Source: an uncultured Pelagibacteraceae bacterium
GTDB lineage: Bacteria; Pseudomonadota; Alphaproteobacteria; Pelagibacterales; Pelagibacteraceae
Assembly: GCA_902607625.1 (NCBI GenBank)
Contig: CACLKR010000002.1
Location: forward strand, 1 to 64,000
Reading direction: 5' to 3'
Length of the DNA: 64,000 bases
Within the stretch, counting starts at the first letter, position 1; each line of letters opens with the position of its first letter. The notes under the pieces were generated by a model, which did not search any database, was not told where the DNA came from, and saw nothing but the letters and a program-made list of their open reading frames with translations. The translations under genes and the position numbers were made by a program. Below are positions 18,158 through 27,729 of the stretch, piece by piece.

Positions 18158-19679
18158 CTTTTATATTACTACACCTATCTATTATCCATCTGGTCAACCG
18201 CATATGGGTCATGCTTACTCGAGCATTTTAGCTGACGTTTTTGCAAGATTCATGCGTATAAACAATTGTAAAGTTTATTTTTTAACCGGCACTGATGAAC
18301 ATGGTTTAAAAATCCAAAAATCTGCGGAAAAAGTTGGTTTAGATCCTTTAATATATTGCGACAAGATATCTAAAGTTTTTAGAGAGTTAACAAAAAAATT
18401 AAATTTATCCAATGATGATTTTATTAGAACTACAGAAAAAAGACATTATAAATCAGTAAATGATTTGTGGAATAGATTGATAAAATCTGGTGATATTTAT
18501 CTATCCAAATATAAGGGTTGGTATTCTGTATCTGATGAAGCCTATTATAACGATGATGAAATTATTGAAAAAGATGGAAAGAAAATTACAACTTTTTCTG
18601 GTTCATCTGTAGAGTGGGTTGAAGAAGAGTCCTTTTTTTTTAAGTTGTCATCTTGGGAAAAAAAATTATTAGAATTTTATGCACGAAATGAAAAATTTAT
18701 ATTACCAGTTTCTAGAAGAAATGAGGTTATTAATTTTGTTAAAAACGGTCTTAAAGATTTATCAGTAAGCAGAACATCATTTACATGGGGCATTAAAGTG
18801 CCAAAAAACCATAAACATGTTATTTATGTGTGGTTAGATGCTCTAACCAACTATTTGAGTGCTCTTAATTATCCTAACACTAAAGATATTTTATTTAAAA
18901 GTTTTTGGCCTGCTTCTGTTCACATAATTGGAAAAGATATTTTAAGATTCCATGCAATTTACTGGCCCGCTTTTTTACTAGCTGCAAATATAAAACCACC
19001 AAATAGAGTTTTTGGACATGGTTGGATTTTATCTGGAGATGAAAAAATGTCTAAATCTAAAGGTAATATTTTGAACCCACAACAAATAATAGATACTTAT
19101 GGCATTGATCAACTTAGATACTATTTGATGAAGGAAGTTTCGCATGGAAGTGACGGGAACATTTCTTTAAAAAGTCTAGAAAGATGTATTAATAGTGATT
19201 TGGCTAACAACTATGGAAATTTATGTCAAAGAATTTTTTCATTTATAAAAAATAATTGTAATAATAAAGTTAAAAAGACTAATAAAGTGTCCAATTCTGA
19301 CAAAGAAATAATTAAAAAAACTAGAGAATTAACAAATAATTTAAGAAATGAAATGAACAATCAAAATCTGAATAATTACATAAAAGCAGTAATAAATATT
19401 AGTTTTTTAACGAATAAATATATTAATGATGAAGAGCCTTGGAAACTAAAAAAAAATAACGTTGAAAAAATGAATAATATTTTACATTTAGCTTTAGAGC
19501 AAATTGCAAAAATTTCTATATTATTTAACCCAATTATTCCAAAGGCAACAACAAAAGTTTTAGATGCTTTAAATGTAAAAAATAATTCAAGAAATTTATC
19601 CTTTTTAGATAGGAAAAATGTATTAGCAGAAAAAATTAAGATAAAAGATTTAAATATATTGTTTAAAAAAATCACTTAA
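18144..19679 (+). CDS. metG: Methionyl-tRNA synthetase
   Basis: A class I aminoacyl-tRNA synthetase that charges tRNA-Met. The HIGH-like motif is GQPHMGHAYSS near the N-terminus and the KMSKS motif is DEKMSKSKGN. The connective region lacks Cys knuckles (GWYSVSDEAYYND), so it is the zinc-free type. There is no C-terminal dimerisation (Arc1-like) domain, and the length is 511 aa. Its TAA overlaps the ATG of the next gene (TAATG). Confidence 0.96.
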   Translation: MKQNNFYITTPIYYPSGQPHMGHAYSSILADVFARFMRINNCKVYFLTGTDEHGLKIQKSAEKVGLDPLIYCDKISKVFRELTKKLNLSNDDFIRTTEKRHYKSVNDLWNRLIKSGDIYLSKYKGWYSVSDEAYYNDDEIIEKDGKKITTFSGSSVEWVEEESFFFKLSSWEKKLLEFYARNEKFILPVSRRNEVINFVKNGLKDLSVSRTSFTWGIKVPKNHKHVIYVWLDALTNYLSALNYPNTKDILFKSFWPASVHIIGKDILRFHAIYWPAFLLAANIKPPNRVFGHGWILSGDEKMSKSKGNILNPQQIIDTYGIDQLRYYLMKEVSHGSDGNISLKSLERCINSDLANNYGNLCQRIFSFIKNNCNNKVKKTNKVSNSDKEIIKKTRELTNNLRNEMNNQNLNNYIKAVINISFLTNKYINDEEPWKLKKNNVEKMNNILHLALEQIAKISILFNPIIPKATTKVLDALNVKNNSRNLSFLDRKNVLAEKIKIKDLNILFKKIT

Positions 19680-20452
19680 TGATTGCTGATTCACATTGCC
19701 ATTTAGATTATCCTCATCTTTTTGATCAATTAACTGATGTTGTTAAAAGAGCAGAAAACAATCAAGTTAAGTATTTTTTGACAATCTGTACAACGCTGGA
19801 AAGCTTTGAAAAAATTAAATTAATTATGCAAAGATATAAAAACATTTATGGTACTTTTGGAATTCATCCTCACGAATCCAAAAATCATGCAAATGTTAAT
19901 TTAAAATTTATATTAAATACAAAGAAAAAATATAAAAAAATAATTGGAATTGGTGAAACGGGTTTAGATTTTTACTACAATCATAGCGACAAAAAAATTC
20001 AAATTGAAAGTTTCATTGAACATATACATGCTGCTTCTGAATTGGATATTCCATTAATCGTTCATTCCCGTAATGCTGAAAAAGATACACTTGAAATATT
20101 AAAAAGGGAAAGAAAAAATTCTAATTTAAAAATCTTATTACATTGTTTTACCGGTTCTTATGATTTTGCAAAAAAGCTTATTGATTTAAATTGTAATATT
20201 TCTGTAAGTGGTATTATTACCTTTAAAAATTCTATCGAGTTAACAAAAACTATATCTTTAATACCTAAGGAAAACTTATTAGTTGAAACTGATGCTCCTT
20301 ATTTATCTCCTGTACCATATAGAGGCAAATTTAACGAACCATCGTATATAATCCATACAATAGAAAAGTTAGCTCAAATTAAAAAAACTACTAAAGAAGA
20401 AATTATATCTATCACTACAAACAACTTCAAAAAACTTTTTAATTTATTATGA
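19679..20452 (+). CDS. tatD: TatD-family metal-dependent hydrolase / DNase
   Basis: A TIM-barrel metallohydrolase of the TatD/YcfH family, with 3'-5' deoxyribonuclease activity in studied members. The metal-binding HCH of ADSHCHLDY is at residues 6-8. GIHPHESK, IGIGETGLDFYYNHS, IVHSRNAEKDTLEIL, LLHCFTGS and VETDAPYLSPVPYRGK are the remaining family motifs. The length is 257 aa. It is translationally coupled to metG and to the downstream metallo-hydrolase, the usual metG-tatD-MBL order. Confidence 0.94.
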   Translation: MIADSHCHLDYPHLFDQLTDVVKRAENNQVKYFLTICTTLESFEKIKLIMQRYKNIYGTFGIHPHESKNHANVNLKFILNTKKKYKKIIGIGETGLDFYYNHSDKKIQIESFIEHIHAASELDIPLIVHSRNAEKDTLEILKRERKNSNLKILLHCFTGSYDFAKKLIDLNCNISVSGIITFKNSIELTKTISLIPKENLLVETDAPYLSPVPYRGKFNEPSYIIHTIEKLAQIKKTTKEEIISITTNNFKKLFNLL

Positions 20453-21219
20453 AATCAAAACTTATTATCTTGGGATGTGGTAGCTCAGTAGGTACACCAA
20501 GAATAGATGGTTACTGGGGACATTGTGATAAAAGGAATAAAAAAAATATTAGAAGTAGATGTTCGGCAATTATTATAAGAGGATCTAATTCTATATTAAT
20601 AGACACATCCCCGGATATTAAAAATCAATTGCTGATAAACAAAATAAAAAATATAAGTTCAATTCTTTTTTCGCACGAACATGCCGATCAAACCAATGGT
20701 TTATTTGAAGTAAGGCCATTTTATTGGAAATACAATAAAAGAATAAATGTTTATGGAAATTTTCGTACGATAAAACATTTAATGAAAAGACACGATTACT
20801 TATTTAGTAAAATTACTGATTATAAACCAATTGTTAAGGCAAATATAATCAATAACAGTTTTTCTTTAGGCAGATCGAAAGAAAAAATTCATTTTAAAAC
20901 ACTTAAGGTAAAACATGGCCAAACCAAAAGTTTAATATATATTTTTCAAAAGACAGCATATATTAGCGATTCTAATGATTTGTCTATAACTAATAAAAAA
21001 GAGCTAAAAAATTTAAGGTATTTGATACTTGATTGTTTGAATTTAAAAAAACATCCTACACATTTTAATTTAAAAGAGGCTCTTTTTATCCATAGTCAAT
21101 TAAAACCAAAAAAGACTATTTTAACTAATCTTCATTATGATTTGGACTACGATTACTTATTGAAAATTCTTCCTAACAATGTAATACCTGCTCACGACGG
21201 ATTATCTTTAAACTTATAA
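20449..21219 (+). CDS. MBL-fold metallo-hydrolase (PhnP-like)
   Basis: A metallo-beta-lactamase-fold hydrolase related to PhnP phosphodiesterase. LGCGSSVGTPRIDGYWGHCD and LIDTSPDIKNQLL are typical. The metal motif reads HEHADQTNG, so the usual final His of HxHxDH is Gln. LTNLHYDLDYDYL and PAHDGL complete the fold. It overlaps tatD by 4 bp and precedes the epimerase by one base. The substrate is unknown, but the persistent tie to tatD suggests nucleic-acid or nucleotide turnover. Confidence 0.85.
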   Translation: MKSKLIILGCGSSVGTPRIDGYWGHCDKRNKKNIRSRCSAIIIRGSNSILIDTSPDIKNQLLINKIKNISSILFSHEHADQTNGLFEVRPFYWKYNKRINVYGNFRTIKHLMKRHDYLFSKITDYKPIVKANIINNSFSLGRSKEKIHFKTLKVKHGQTKSLIYIFQKTAYISDSNDLSITNKKELKNLRYLILDCLNLKKHPTHFNLKEALFIHSQLKPKKTILTNLHYDLDYDYLLKILPNNVIPAHDGLSLNL

Positions 21220-21220
21220 A

Positions 21221-22105
21221 ATGAAAAAAAATAAAATTATTATTACTGGTGGAGCGGGTTTTGTAGGCACTAATTTAATTAATTTATTACTAGAAAAAAC
21301 AAAATATAAAATAATCAGCGTGGATAATTATTCATCTGGTGTGCAAAAAAATCATATTAAAAATAAAAGAGTAAATTATATAAGAGCAGACACAAAAAAT
21401 ATTTCCCAGATTCTAAAAAATCCCAAAAGCATCAATTCCATTTTTCATTTTGGAGAATTTTCTAGAATTTATCAAAGTTTTTTAAGAATGAATGAATGTA
21501 TTAATTCAAATTCTGTCGGAACTAATGCTGTTTTTAATTATTGTCTAAAAAATAAAATTAAACTTATCTATTCAGCTACATCTGCGTCATTGGGAAATAG
21601 GGGAGATGATAAAAATTTATCCCCTTATGCTTTTACGAAAGCAAAAAATGTAGAATTATTAGAAAATCTAAAGAGGTGGTTTAACTTTAAATACGAAGTA
21701 ATTTATTTTTACAATGTGTATGGACCGCATCAAATAAGCAAAGGTAAAATGGCTTCAGTAATAGGAATATTTGAAGATCATTATAAATCCAAAAAACCCT
21801 TACCAATTGTAAAACCGGGGACCCAGACAAGACGGTTTACTCATATTTACGATGTAGTTGAAATTTGTTTCCAAGCGTGGAAAAAAAATCTGTGTAGACA
21901 TTACAGCATTTCAAATCGAAAGAAATATTCAATTTCAAATGTTGCAAAAATGTTTGGAAGTAAGATCATATATTTACCTAAAAGACCCGGAGAAAGATTT
22001 GAGTCGGCATTAACAAACATGCATCTATCTAACAAGGTTTATAAACATTTTGGAAAAATTGATATTAGAAAATACATAAAAAATATTGTTATAAAAAATT
22101 ATTAA
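21221..22105 (+). CDS. NAD-dependent epimerase/dehydratase (SDR family)
   Basis: An extended short-chain dehydrogenase acting on nucleotide sugars. The NAD-binding loop IITGGAGFVGTNLI is at residues 6-19, and the catalytic Tyr/Lys are in SPYAFTKAKNVE. YFYNVYGPHQ and RRFTHIYDVV are typical of sugar-nucleotide epimerases. At 294 aa it is a little short. The exact reaction (4-epimerase or dehydratase) is not clear. It ends the block that starts with mltB and is convergent with the glutathione peroxidase gene. Confidence 0.85.
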   Translation: MKKNKIIITGGAGFVGTNLINLLLEKTKYKIISVDNYSSGVQKNHIKNKRVNYIRADTKNISQILKNPKSINSIFHFGEFSRIYQSFLRMNECINSNSVGTNAVFNYCLKNKIKLIYSATSASLGNRGDDKNLSPYAFTKAKNVELLENLKRWFNFKYEVIYFYNVYGPHQISKGKMASVIGIFEDHYKSKKPLPIVKPGTQTRRFTHIYDVVEICFQAWKKNLCRHYSISNRKKYSISNVAKMFGSKIIYLPKRPGERFESALTNMHLSNKVYKHFGKIDIRKYIKNIVIKNY

Positions 22106-22662
22106 ATTTTATCAAGAGCTTTCTCTATGGCTTTTATAAACCTTTTAGATGATGGGTTTGTTATTGATGCAAAAGTATCTTCTATTCTGCCATCTTTACC
22201 GATAATAATTTTGTGAAAGTTCCATTTAGGAACTGCTGAACTTCCATAATTTTCTTTAGCCCATTTATATAACGGATGTGCATTTTTACCTTTCACAGAA
22301 ACTTTTTCGGTCATTGGGAAGGAAATCCCAAACTTTGCTTCACAAAAATTTTTAATATCCTTGTTACTTCCTGGTTCCTGTTTACCAAAATCATTTGATG
22401 GTATGCCAAGTATTACAATTCCTTTAGACTGATATTTTTCCCAAACATTCTGCATATCTTCATATTGTTTTGTAAAACCACATTGACTAGCGACGTTGAC
22501 AACAACTATCACCTTATCTTTATATTCTGATAAATTCAAAGGACTACCATCTAGATCTTTGAACTGAAAGTCATAAGCAAGTTTTTCATAATCTGCACTT
22601 AATTTATTTCCAAAAAGAGATATCATAATTAATAATATAATTACTTTAATTTGTTTCAGCAT
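22102..22662 (-). CDS. Glutathione peroxidase, exported
   Basis: A thiol peroxidase that reduces hydroperoxides. VVNVASQCGFTKQYEDMQ carries the peroxidatic Cys (not selenocysteine), and GIPSNDFGKQEPGS and VPKWNFHKIIIGKDG supply the Gln, Trp and Asn of the active site. Residues 1 to about 23 form a signal peptide, so it should work in the periplasm, where thioredoxin-like reductants are more likely partners than glutathione. Confidence 0.93.
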   Translation of the reverse strand: MLKQIKVIILLIMISLFGNKLSADYEKLAYDFQFKDLDGSPLNLSEYKDKVIVVVNVASQCGFTKQYEDMQNVWEKYQSKGIVILGIPSNDFGKQEPGSNKDIKNFCEAKFGISFPMTEKVSVKGKNAHPLYKWAKENYGSSAVPKWNFHKIIIGKDGRIEDTFASITNPSSKRFIKAIEKALDKI

Positions 22663-22674
22663 TTACAAAGAATA

Positions 22675-23850
22675 TTACTTCTTTTTTGTTACCACCAATA
22701 ACATAAAGTAACCTACTATTGCCGATAAAAATGACCCAGCCAGAACACCAATTTTTACTCCCTCCATCTGGTTCGAATAATCAACAAAAGCCAAATTTCC
22801 AACAAATAGGCTCATTGTAAATCCTATTCCAGTAAGAATGCCAACCCCATAAAATTTAGTCCAATTTGAATTTGACGGCATTTCAGCTAATTCTAGTTTT
22901 ACAGATATAAATGCAAATAAGAATACACCAATCTGTTTTCCAAAAAATAAACCACATAAAATTCCTAAAGGAACCGGAGAGAGTAGGGAATTAAAAGAAA
23001 CGCCTTTTAAAGCCACCCCAGCATTTGCCAAAGCAAATAAAGGCATTATTCCAAAAGCTACATAAGGAGAAAGCATGCGCTCTAATTTTAGAAGTAATGA
23101 ATAGTCTTTTTCATGTTTTCTGTGTGGAATTGTTGCAGCTAGCAAGACTCCAGATATTGTAGAATGTATTCCTGATCCATGAGTAAAGTACCACAATAAA
23201 AGACCAATAAAAAAAAATGGTGCAAATTTCTTTACACCAAATTTATTTAATAAAAGTAAAGCAATAAATGTTATTAACATCAATAATAAATAATTATATT
23301 GAAGTTCTGTTGAGTAAAAAAAAGCGATAATAATTATTGCTCCTAAATCATCAATAATTGCAAGTGCTACCAAAAAAACCTTTAACGATATTGGCACTCT
23401 AGAACCAAGAAGAGATAGAACGCCAATAGAAAAAGCTATATCTGTAGCTGAAGGAATAGCCCAACCTCTAAGAGTGTATCCAGTTTCAAAGTTTATAATT
23501 ACATAAATTAACGCTGGCAAAGCCATTCCACCAATAGCACCTATTATAGGTAAAAGAGCTTTCTTGCGTTTAGAAAGTTCACCATGAATAAATTCTCTTT
23601 TAATTTCTAAAGTGACAATAAAGAAAAATACTGCCATTAATGCATCGTTAATCCAATGAAGGATGCTCAAATCTAAACCAAAATTTTGGGTACCAATTAA
23701 TATATGGGTGTTTAATATACCAAAATAGTAATCACTTAAATTTGTATTACTTAATATTAAAGCAATTAGCGCAGCTATTAATAGAACGAGGCCACCAGCG
23801 GCTTCTAGTTTAAAAAACCATTTAAATGGAGCTGAAATAAAATTTATCAT
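22675..23850 (-). CDS. nhaA: Na+/H+ antiporter NhaA
   Basis: An inner-membrane antiporter that expels Na+ in exchange for protons and keeps pH and sodium balance, relevant in seawater. It has about 12 hydrophobic segments. The paired aspartates of the ion site are in ALAIIDDLGAIIII, and the family's SATDIAFSIGVL and GFTMSLFVG motifs are present. The length (391 aa) is typical. The gene lies one base downstream of the MOSC gene on the same strand. Confidence 0.95.
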   Translation of the reverse strand: MINFISAPFKWFFKLEAAGGLVLLIAALIALILSNTNLSDYYFGILNTHILIGTQNFGLDLSILHWINDALMAVFFFIVTLEIKREFIHGELSKRKKALLPIIGAIGGMALPALIYVIINFETGYTLRGWAIPSATDIAFSIGVLSLLGSRVPISLKVFLVALAIIDDLGAIIIIAFFYSTELQYNYLLLMLITFIALLLLNKFGVKKFAPFFFIGLLLWYFTHGSGIHSTISGVLLAATIPHRKHEKDYSLLLKLERMLSPYVAFGIMPLFALANAGVALKGVSFNSLLSPVPLGILCGLFFGKQIGVFLFAFISVKLELAEMPSNSNWTKFYGVGILTGIGFTMSLFVGNLAFVDYSNQMEGVKIGVLAGSFLSAIVGYFMLLVVTKKK

Positions 23851-23851
23851 T

Positions 23852-24292
23852 TTATTGTTGTATTATATCACCTATAAAAATTTTCCCACTAGATAAAATT
23901 TCACAACGCAAACCTCCTTTACGCAAAAATTCTTTAATTATATTTTTTTGTTTCAAGGATTCTTGTAGATATTTACATGGTCTACATAAATCGTGAGCCT
24001 TTACTTTTATTTTACCAATAAAAAATTCTTTAGCAATCAGATCGTTAAGTTTAATACCTTCTGTAACAATGTTTCTTCTAAAGTTTACAGCTTGGATGTT
24101 AGTTCCTGATATTTTGTTGTAGTGGTTAATATTTTCTATTTCAATAAGAGTAATTTGACACCTTTTATCATTATCTTTTTTAAAATGTGAATCATTTATT
24201 AATCCCTTTCCTGCTATAGCTTCGACTTCCTGTAAATTTAGTATTTTATTGTCCTGATTTATAAAAATTCCGATTTCACGAACTTTTCCCAT
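23852..24292 (-). CDS. MOSC domain-containing protein
   Basis: A 146-aa protein made of a single MOSC domain, the molybdenum-cofactor sulfurase C-terminal module. AGKGLINDSHF resembles the domain's GLxGD start, and KAHDLCRPCKYLQ holds the conserved Cys thought to carry a persulfide. Stand-alone MOSC proteins act in sulfur transfer or molybdenum-dependent reductions. It shares a transcript with nhaA, and the functional link is unclear. Confidence 0.82.
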   Translation of the reverse strand: MGKVREIGIFINQDNKILNLQEVEAIAGKGLINDSHFKKDNDKRCQITLIEIENINHYNKISGTNIQAVNFRRNIVTEGIKLNDLIAKEFFIGKIKVKAHDLCRPCKYLQESLKQKNIIKEFLRKGGLRCEILSSGKIFIGDIIQQ

Positions 24293-24368
24293 AATATATT
24301 TAAAACATAGTTATCTTTGATTTGGTAGATTAAATTTGATATTCTCATAATTATTAACCTTATTGAAA

Positions 24369-24518
24369 ATGAGGAAAATCAAATTCTCTTATTTGTTGTG
24401 TTTGTTAGGAGTTCATAGGTATAAAATAATTGATAGTACATATGGATTTGGTTCAACTGGTGCAATTAAAAAGATAAAATGTAAAATCTGTGGAATTGAA
24501 AAAACTAAAAGTGGATAA
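24369..24518 (+). CDS. Mini-protein with a zinc-ribbon-like CxxC
   Basis: A 49-residue open frame, MRKIKFSYLLCLLGVHRYK at the N-terminus and KCKICGIEKTKSG at the C-terminus. The C-x-L-L-G-x-H start and the C-terminal CxxCG are the arrangement of small DUF1660-like proteins, where a Cys/His pair and a CxxC would bind one metal. There is no strong ribosome-binding site. It fills most of the 307-bp gap between the MOSC gene and tRNA-Pro, and nothing else is visible there apart from the tRNA promoter. Confidence 0.5.
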   Translation: MRKIKFSYLLCLLGVHRYKIIDSTYGFGSTGAIKKIKCKICGIEKTKSG

Positions 24519-24560
24519 TAAAGTCTGACAAGATGGTTGTAAAATCACTTTACCTTTCAA

Positions 24561-24589
24561 TTGATAAAAAGCTCTATATACATTATAAA
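24561..24589 (+). promoter_or_regulatory. Promoter of tRNA-Pro and the NDUFS4-like gene
   Basis: TTGATA (24561-24566) and TATAAA (24584-24589) are separated by exactly 17 bp, and the mature tRNA starts 11 bp after the -10 box. This is among the best sigma-70-type matches in the window. Confidence 0.6.
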
Positions 24590-24599
24590 ATCAAGCATT

Positions 24600-24676
<77 letters not shown>

Positions 24677-24686
24677 TTGGTAAAAT

Positions 24687-24968
24687 ATGAGAAAAGCTAA
24701 AATATATAAACCAAGTAAAACGGCCATGCAATCAGGTAAAGGTAATACAAAAAATTGGTTATTAAAATTTGATACATTAGACACTGGCATTAACCCTTTG
24801 ATGGGATGGGAGACATCCAAAGACACCATGTCTGAAGTTAAATTGGAATTTTCAACAAAAGAAGAGGCTTTAAATTATGCAAAAAGGAATAATATTGATT
24901 ATTATATAGTTGAACCTCAGAAAAGTAAGATAATAAAAAAATCTTACACAGATAATTTTTTAAAATAA
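24687..24968 (+). CDS. NDUFS4-like complex I accessory subunit
   Basis: A 93-aa protein of the NADH dehydrogenase (ubiquinone) iron-sulfur protein 4 family. This is an accessory subunit shared by alphaproteobacterial and mitochondrial complex I. Family features are the N-terminal [20 protein letters not shown], the GWETSKDT motif, and the [19 protein letters not shown] segment. It is encoded alone, away from the nuo operon, right behind tRNA-Pro. Confidence 0.88.
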   Translation: MRKAKIYKPSKTAMQSGKGNTKNWLLKFDTLDTGINPLMGWETSKDTMSEVKLEFSTKEEALNYAKRNNIDYYIVEPQKSKIIKKSYTDNFLK

Positions 24969-24972
24969 TTAA

Positions 24973-25974
24973 ATGATAAAGAGTTTTTTTCTAAATAAAA
25001 AATGGGCTTTTTGGGCGTGGGGAGGTTTTCTTTTTATTATAGGATCTTTGTTAGCTCAAACTTGGATCGATGTTAAAATTAATGAATGGTATAAAAATTT
25101 TTATGATCTTCTTCAAAAAGCTACAGAGAGAGATGTTTCAGAGTTTTATGATGGTCTTTTGTTATTTATGAAATTGGCTATTCCTTATGTCATAATTTAC
25201 ACAATTACAAATTACTTTACGCGTTTATATGCATTCCGTTGGAGAGAAGCTATGACATTTGCTTATATGCCATATTGGAAAAAGGTAGATGCAAAAGTAG
25301 AAGGTGCTTCACAAAGAATTCAAGAAGATTGTATGAATTTTGCAAGAATTGTTGAAAGCATTGGACTTCAAATTATCAGAGCCCTTATGCTATTGATTGC
25401 TTTTATTCCAATACTTTACGGCTTATCATCTAATGTGGTAATTCCATGGTTAAAAGACATTAATGGATCTCTAGTTTGGGTATCATTAACTGCTAGTTTA
25501 GGTGGTGTCCTAATTAGTTGGTTGGTTGGATATAGGCTTCCTGGACTTGAATATAATAACCAGGTAGTCGAAGCTGCTTTTAGAAAAGAGTTAGTATATG
25601 GGGAAGATGATAGGATACAATATGCTAAACCGCCAACCATTTTAGAACTTTTTACTGGAATAAAGTTTAACTATCATAGACTTTTTTTACACTACGGTTA
25701 CTTCGATCTTTGGTTAATCATGTATAACCAATCTATGATTATAGTACCCTATATTTTAATGGGGCCTGGACTATTTACTGGAGCAATGACTCTTGGAATT
25801 CTTATTCAAACTTCGAGTGCATTTAGAGAAGTACAAGGAAGTTTTTCTCTTTTTATGCAAAATTGGACGAGAATAACTGAGTTAAGGTCAATATATAAAC
25901 GACTTAGTGAGTTTGAAAAATCAATTGGATTTAAAATTCCAAGAGATGAAATTATAACACCTTCAAGATCTTAA
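24973..25974 (+). CDS. sbmA: SbmA/BacA-like peptide transporter
   Basis: An inner-membrane protein of the SbmA/BacA family, which imports proline-rich peptides and thiazole/oxazole peptide antibiotics in a proton-driven way. It has about seven hydrophobic segments. TWIDVKINEWYKNFYDLLQKA, RLYAFRWREAMTFAY, AQRIQEDC-like SQRIQEDCMNFA and the C-terminal RITELRSIYKRLSEFE match the family. At 333 aa it is shorter than E. coli SbmA (406 aa), mostly in the termini. It sits 4 bp after the NDUFS4-like gene and 1 bp before a permease. Confidence 0.85.
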   Translation: MIKSFFLNKKWAFWAWGGFLFIIGSLLAQTWIDVKINEWYKNFYDLLQKATERDVSEFYDGLLLFMKLAIPYVIIYTITNYFTRLYAFRWREAMTFAYMPYWKKVDAKVEGASQRIQEDCMNFARIVESIGLQIIRALMLLIAFIPILYGLSSNVVIPWLKDINGSLVWVSLTASLGGVLISWLVGYRLPGLEYNNQVVEAAFRKELVYGEDDRIQYAKPPTILELFTGIKFNYHRLFLHYGYFDLWLIMYNQSMIIVPYILMGPGLFTGAMTLGILIQTSSAFREVQGSFSLFMQNWTRITELRSIYKRLSEFEKSIGFKIPRDEIITPSRS

Positions 25975-25975
25975 T

Positions 25976-26875
25976 ATGGATCTCTTGATCAAGCTATTTG
26001 ATGTTCTATTTCCTGTCTTTTTGATTATAGGAATAGGTTATTGGTACGGCAAAAAAGATCCTAAATTTGACACTAAATTTATCACTACTTTTGCTGGAAA
26101 TTTTGGTCTACCAGCTATTATTTTTTATTCATTTACAACAACTAATATAAGCATTGAGCTTTTTTTACGTTTTTCTTACTACATAACTCTCTATGTGCTT
26201 ATATTCTCTGTTGTTGGAGTAATTATACTTAAAATATTAAATAAGGATATTTATAGATTGCTTCCTCCACTAATTTTACCAAACACAGGAAATATGGGTA
26301 TGCCATTATGTTTATTTGCCTATGGAAAAATCGGTTTGGCTATAGCCACTGCGGCGACCGCAATGATATTAATTTTTCATTTTAGTATTGGAATTTTATT
26401 GGCAAGTAAAAAAATTTCATTAAAACCTTTACTAAAATGTACACCTGTTTATGCGTTGATAATTTCTTTAATATTTGTTTATTATGAAATTCCTTCTCCA
26501 AAATTCTTAGAAAACGCAACTTTTTTAATTGGATATTCTGCAATTTTCTTAGTTTTGATGTCCTTAGGAATTGCACTTTCACACCTAAAGGTTTTTTCCT
26601 TTTACGAAACATTAACATATTCACTGACTAGAGTTTTGATTGGACCTATTGTTGGATTTGGATTTGTTAAGTTTTTTAGTCTTACCGGGGTAGAGGCTGG
26701 AGTTATGTTTATTCAGGCATCAATGCCATCAGCAGTTTTAACTTTTTTAGTCGCCAAAATTTATTCTCCCAAAAAAATATCCGATAACATAGCTAGCACT
26801 GTTGCTTTATCAACTTTTTTATCATTTTTTACTTTAGTCGTCGTGGTATTTATCTCTCTAAAATACTTTAGTTAA
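25976..26875 (+). CDS. AEC-family permease
   Basis: A 299-aa membrane protein of the auxin efflux carrier family with about ten hydrophobic segments. VFLIIGIGYWYGKK at the start and LPNTGNMGMPLCLFAYG in the middle crossing are typical. Family members export organic acids such as malate, and the substrate here is unknown. It is packed between the SbmA-like and DMT genes. Confidence 0.85.
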   Translation: MDLLIKLFDVLFPVFLIIGIGYWYGKKDPKFDTKFITTFAGNFGLPAIIFYSFTTTNISIELFLRFSYYITLYVLIFSVVGVIILKILNKDIYRLLPPLILPNTGNMGMPLCLFAYGKIGLAIATAATAMILIFHFSIGILLASKKISLKPLLKCTPVYALIISLIFVYYEIPSPKFLENATFLIGYSAIFLVLMSLGIALSHLKVFSFYETLTYSLTRVLIGPIVGFGFVKFFSLTGVEAGVMFIQASMPSAVLTFLVAKIYSPKKISDNIASTVALSTFLSFFTLVVVVFISLKYFS

Positions 26876-26877
26876 CA

Positions 26878-27729
26878 GTGAAAGCAATTTTTTATAATCT
26901 ATTGGCCTGGGCAATATTACCCTTCATGGATACTATTGCTAAATATTTGAGTTCTGAATTATCTTTTTTTCAAATTACATGGGCAAGATATTTTTTTACT
27001 GTTCTTTTTACCTTGCCTTTTATGTTTTTCTTCTTTAGAAAAAATTTGACTTGGTCTACTCAACCAAAGTTACAAATTTTTAGAGGCTTAACTTTGCTCT
27101 CTGCAAACATATTATTTTTCTACTCTATTTCTATAATCTCAATGGCAAAGGCTTTGACTCTAGCATTTGTTGCTCCTTTAATTACGACGGCGTTATCGCC
27201 TATCTTTTTGGGTGAGAAGGTGGGCATTAGAAGATGGTCGGCTGTAATAATTGGTTTTGTAGGAAGTTTAATTGTAATTCAACCTGGTTTTATGGAATTC
27301 AATTTAGCAAGTATTTCAGCATTAGGAACAGGTTTTTTCTATGGCATTTATCTTGTTGTAACTCGCAAACTACACAGCTCAGATAGTCCTTTATTAACAT
27401 TATTATTAACGGGCGTAGTGGGGGCTGTGCTTGCTTCTTTCTTTGTGCCTGTTGTTTGGATCAATCCAACTTTTAATCAATGGTCATTGTTGGCTTTAAT
27501 GGGTATCTTTGCATGTCTTGGTCACTTATTTTTAATCCTCTCACTAAAATATGCTGACGCATCTAAATTGGCACCTTTTGGTTATTTTGAAATCGTTACT
27601 AACGTTATTCTAGGATATTATTTCTTTGGAGATTTTCCTCACAACTGGACATGGTTTGGTTTGGCTATAATTGTTTGTTCAGGTGTTTATATCTCTTTAA
27701 GAGAAAGATCTGGTGTCTTAATTATGTAG
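26878..27729 (+). CDS. DMT-superfamily transporter (two EamA domains)
   Basis: A ten-helix drug/metabolite transporter with two EamA repeats. AKYLSSELSFFQITWARYFF and the FVAPLITTALSPIFLGEK segment close the first repeat, and FGYFEIVTNVILGYYFFGD the second. The start codon is GTG, 2 bp after the AEC gene. The substrate is unknown. A 398-bp stretch without an intact gene follows. Confidence 0.85.
   Translation: MKAIFYNLLAWAILPFMDTIAKYLSSELSFFQITWARYFFTVLFTLPFMFFFFRKNLTWSTQPKLQIFRGLTLLSANILFFYSISIISMAKALTLAFVAPLITTALSPIFLGEKVGIRRWSAVIIGFVGSLIVIQPGFMEFNLASISALGTGFFYGIYLVVTRKLHSSDSPLLTLLLTGVVGAVLASFFVPVVWINPTFNQWSLLALMGIFACLGHLFLILSLKYADASKLAPFGYFEIVTNVILGYYFFGDFPHNWTWFGLAIIVCSGVYISLRERSGVLIM

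Noticed and set aside
20449-21219. Inactive metallo-hydrolase because of HEHADQ instead of HxHxDH
   Set aside because: I recall HxHADQ-type variants in the same tatD-linked alphaproteobacterial proteins, so it is not clearly a loss of function.
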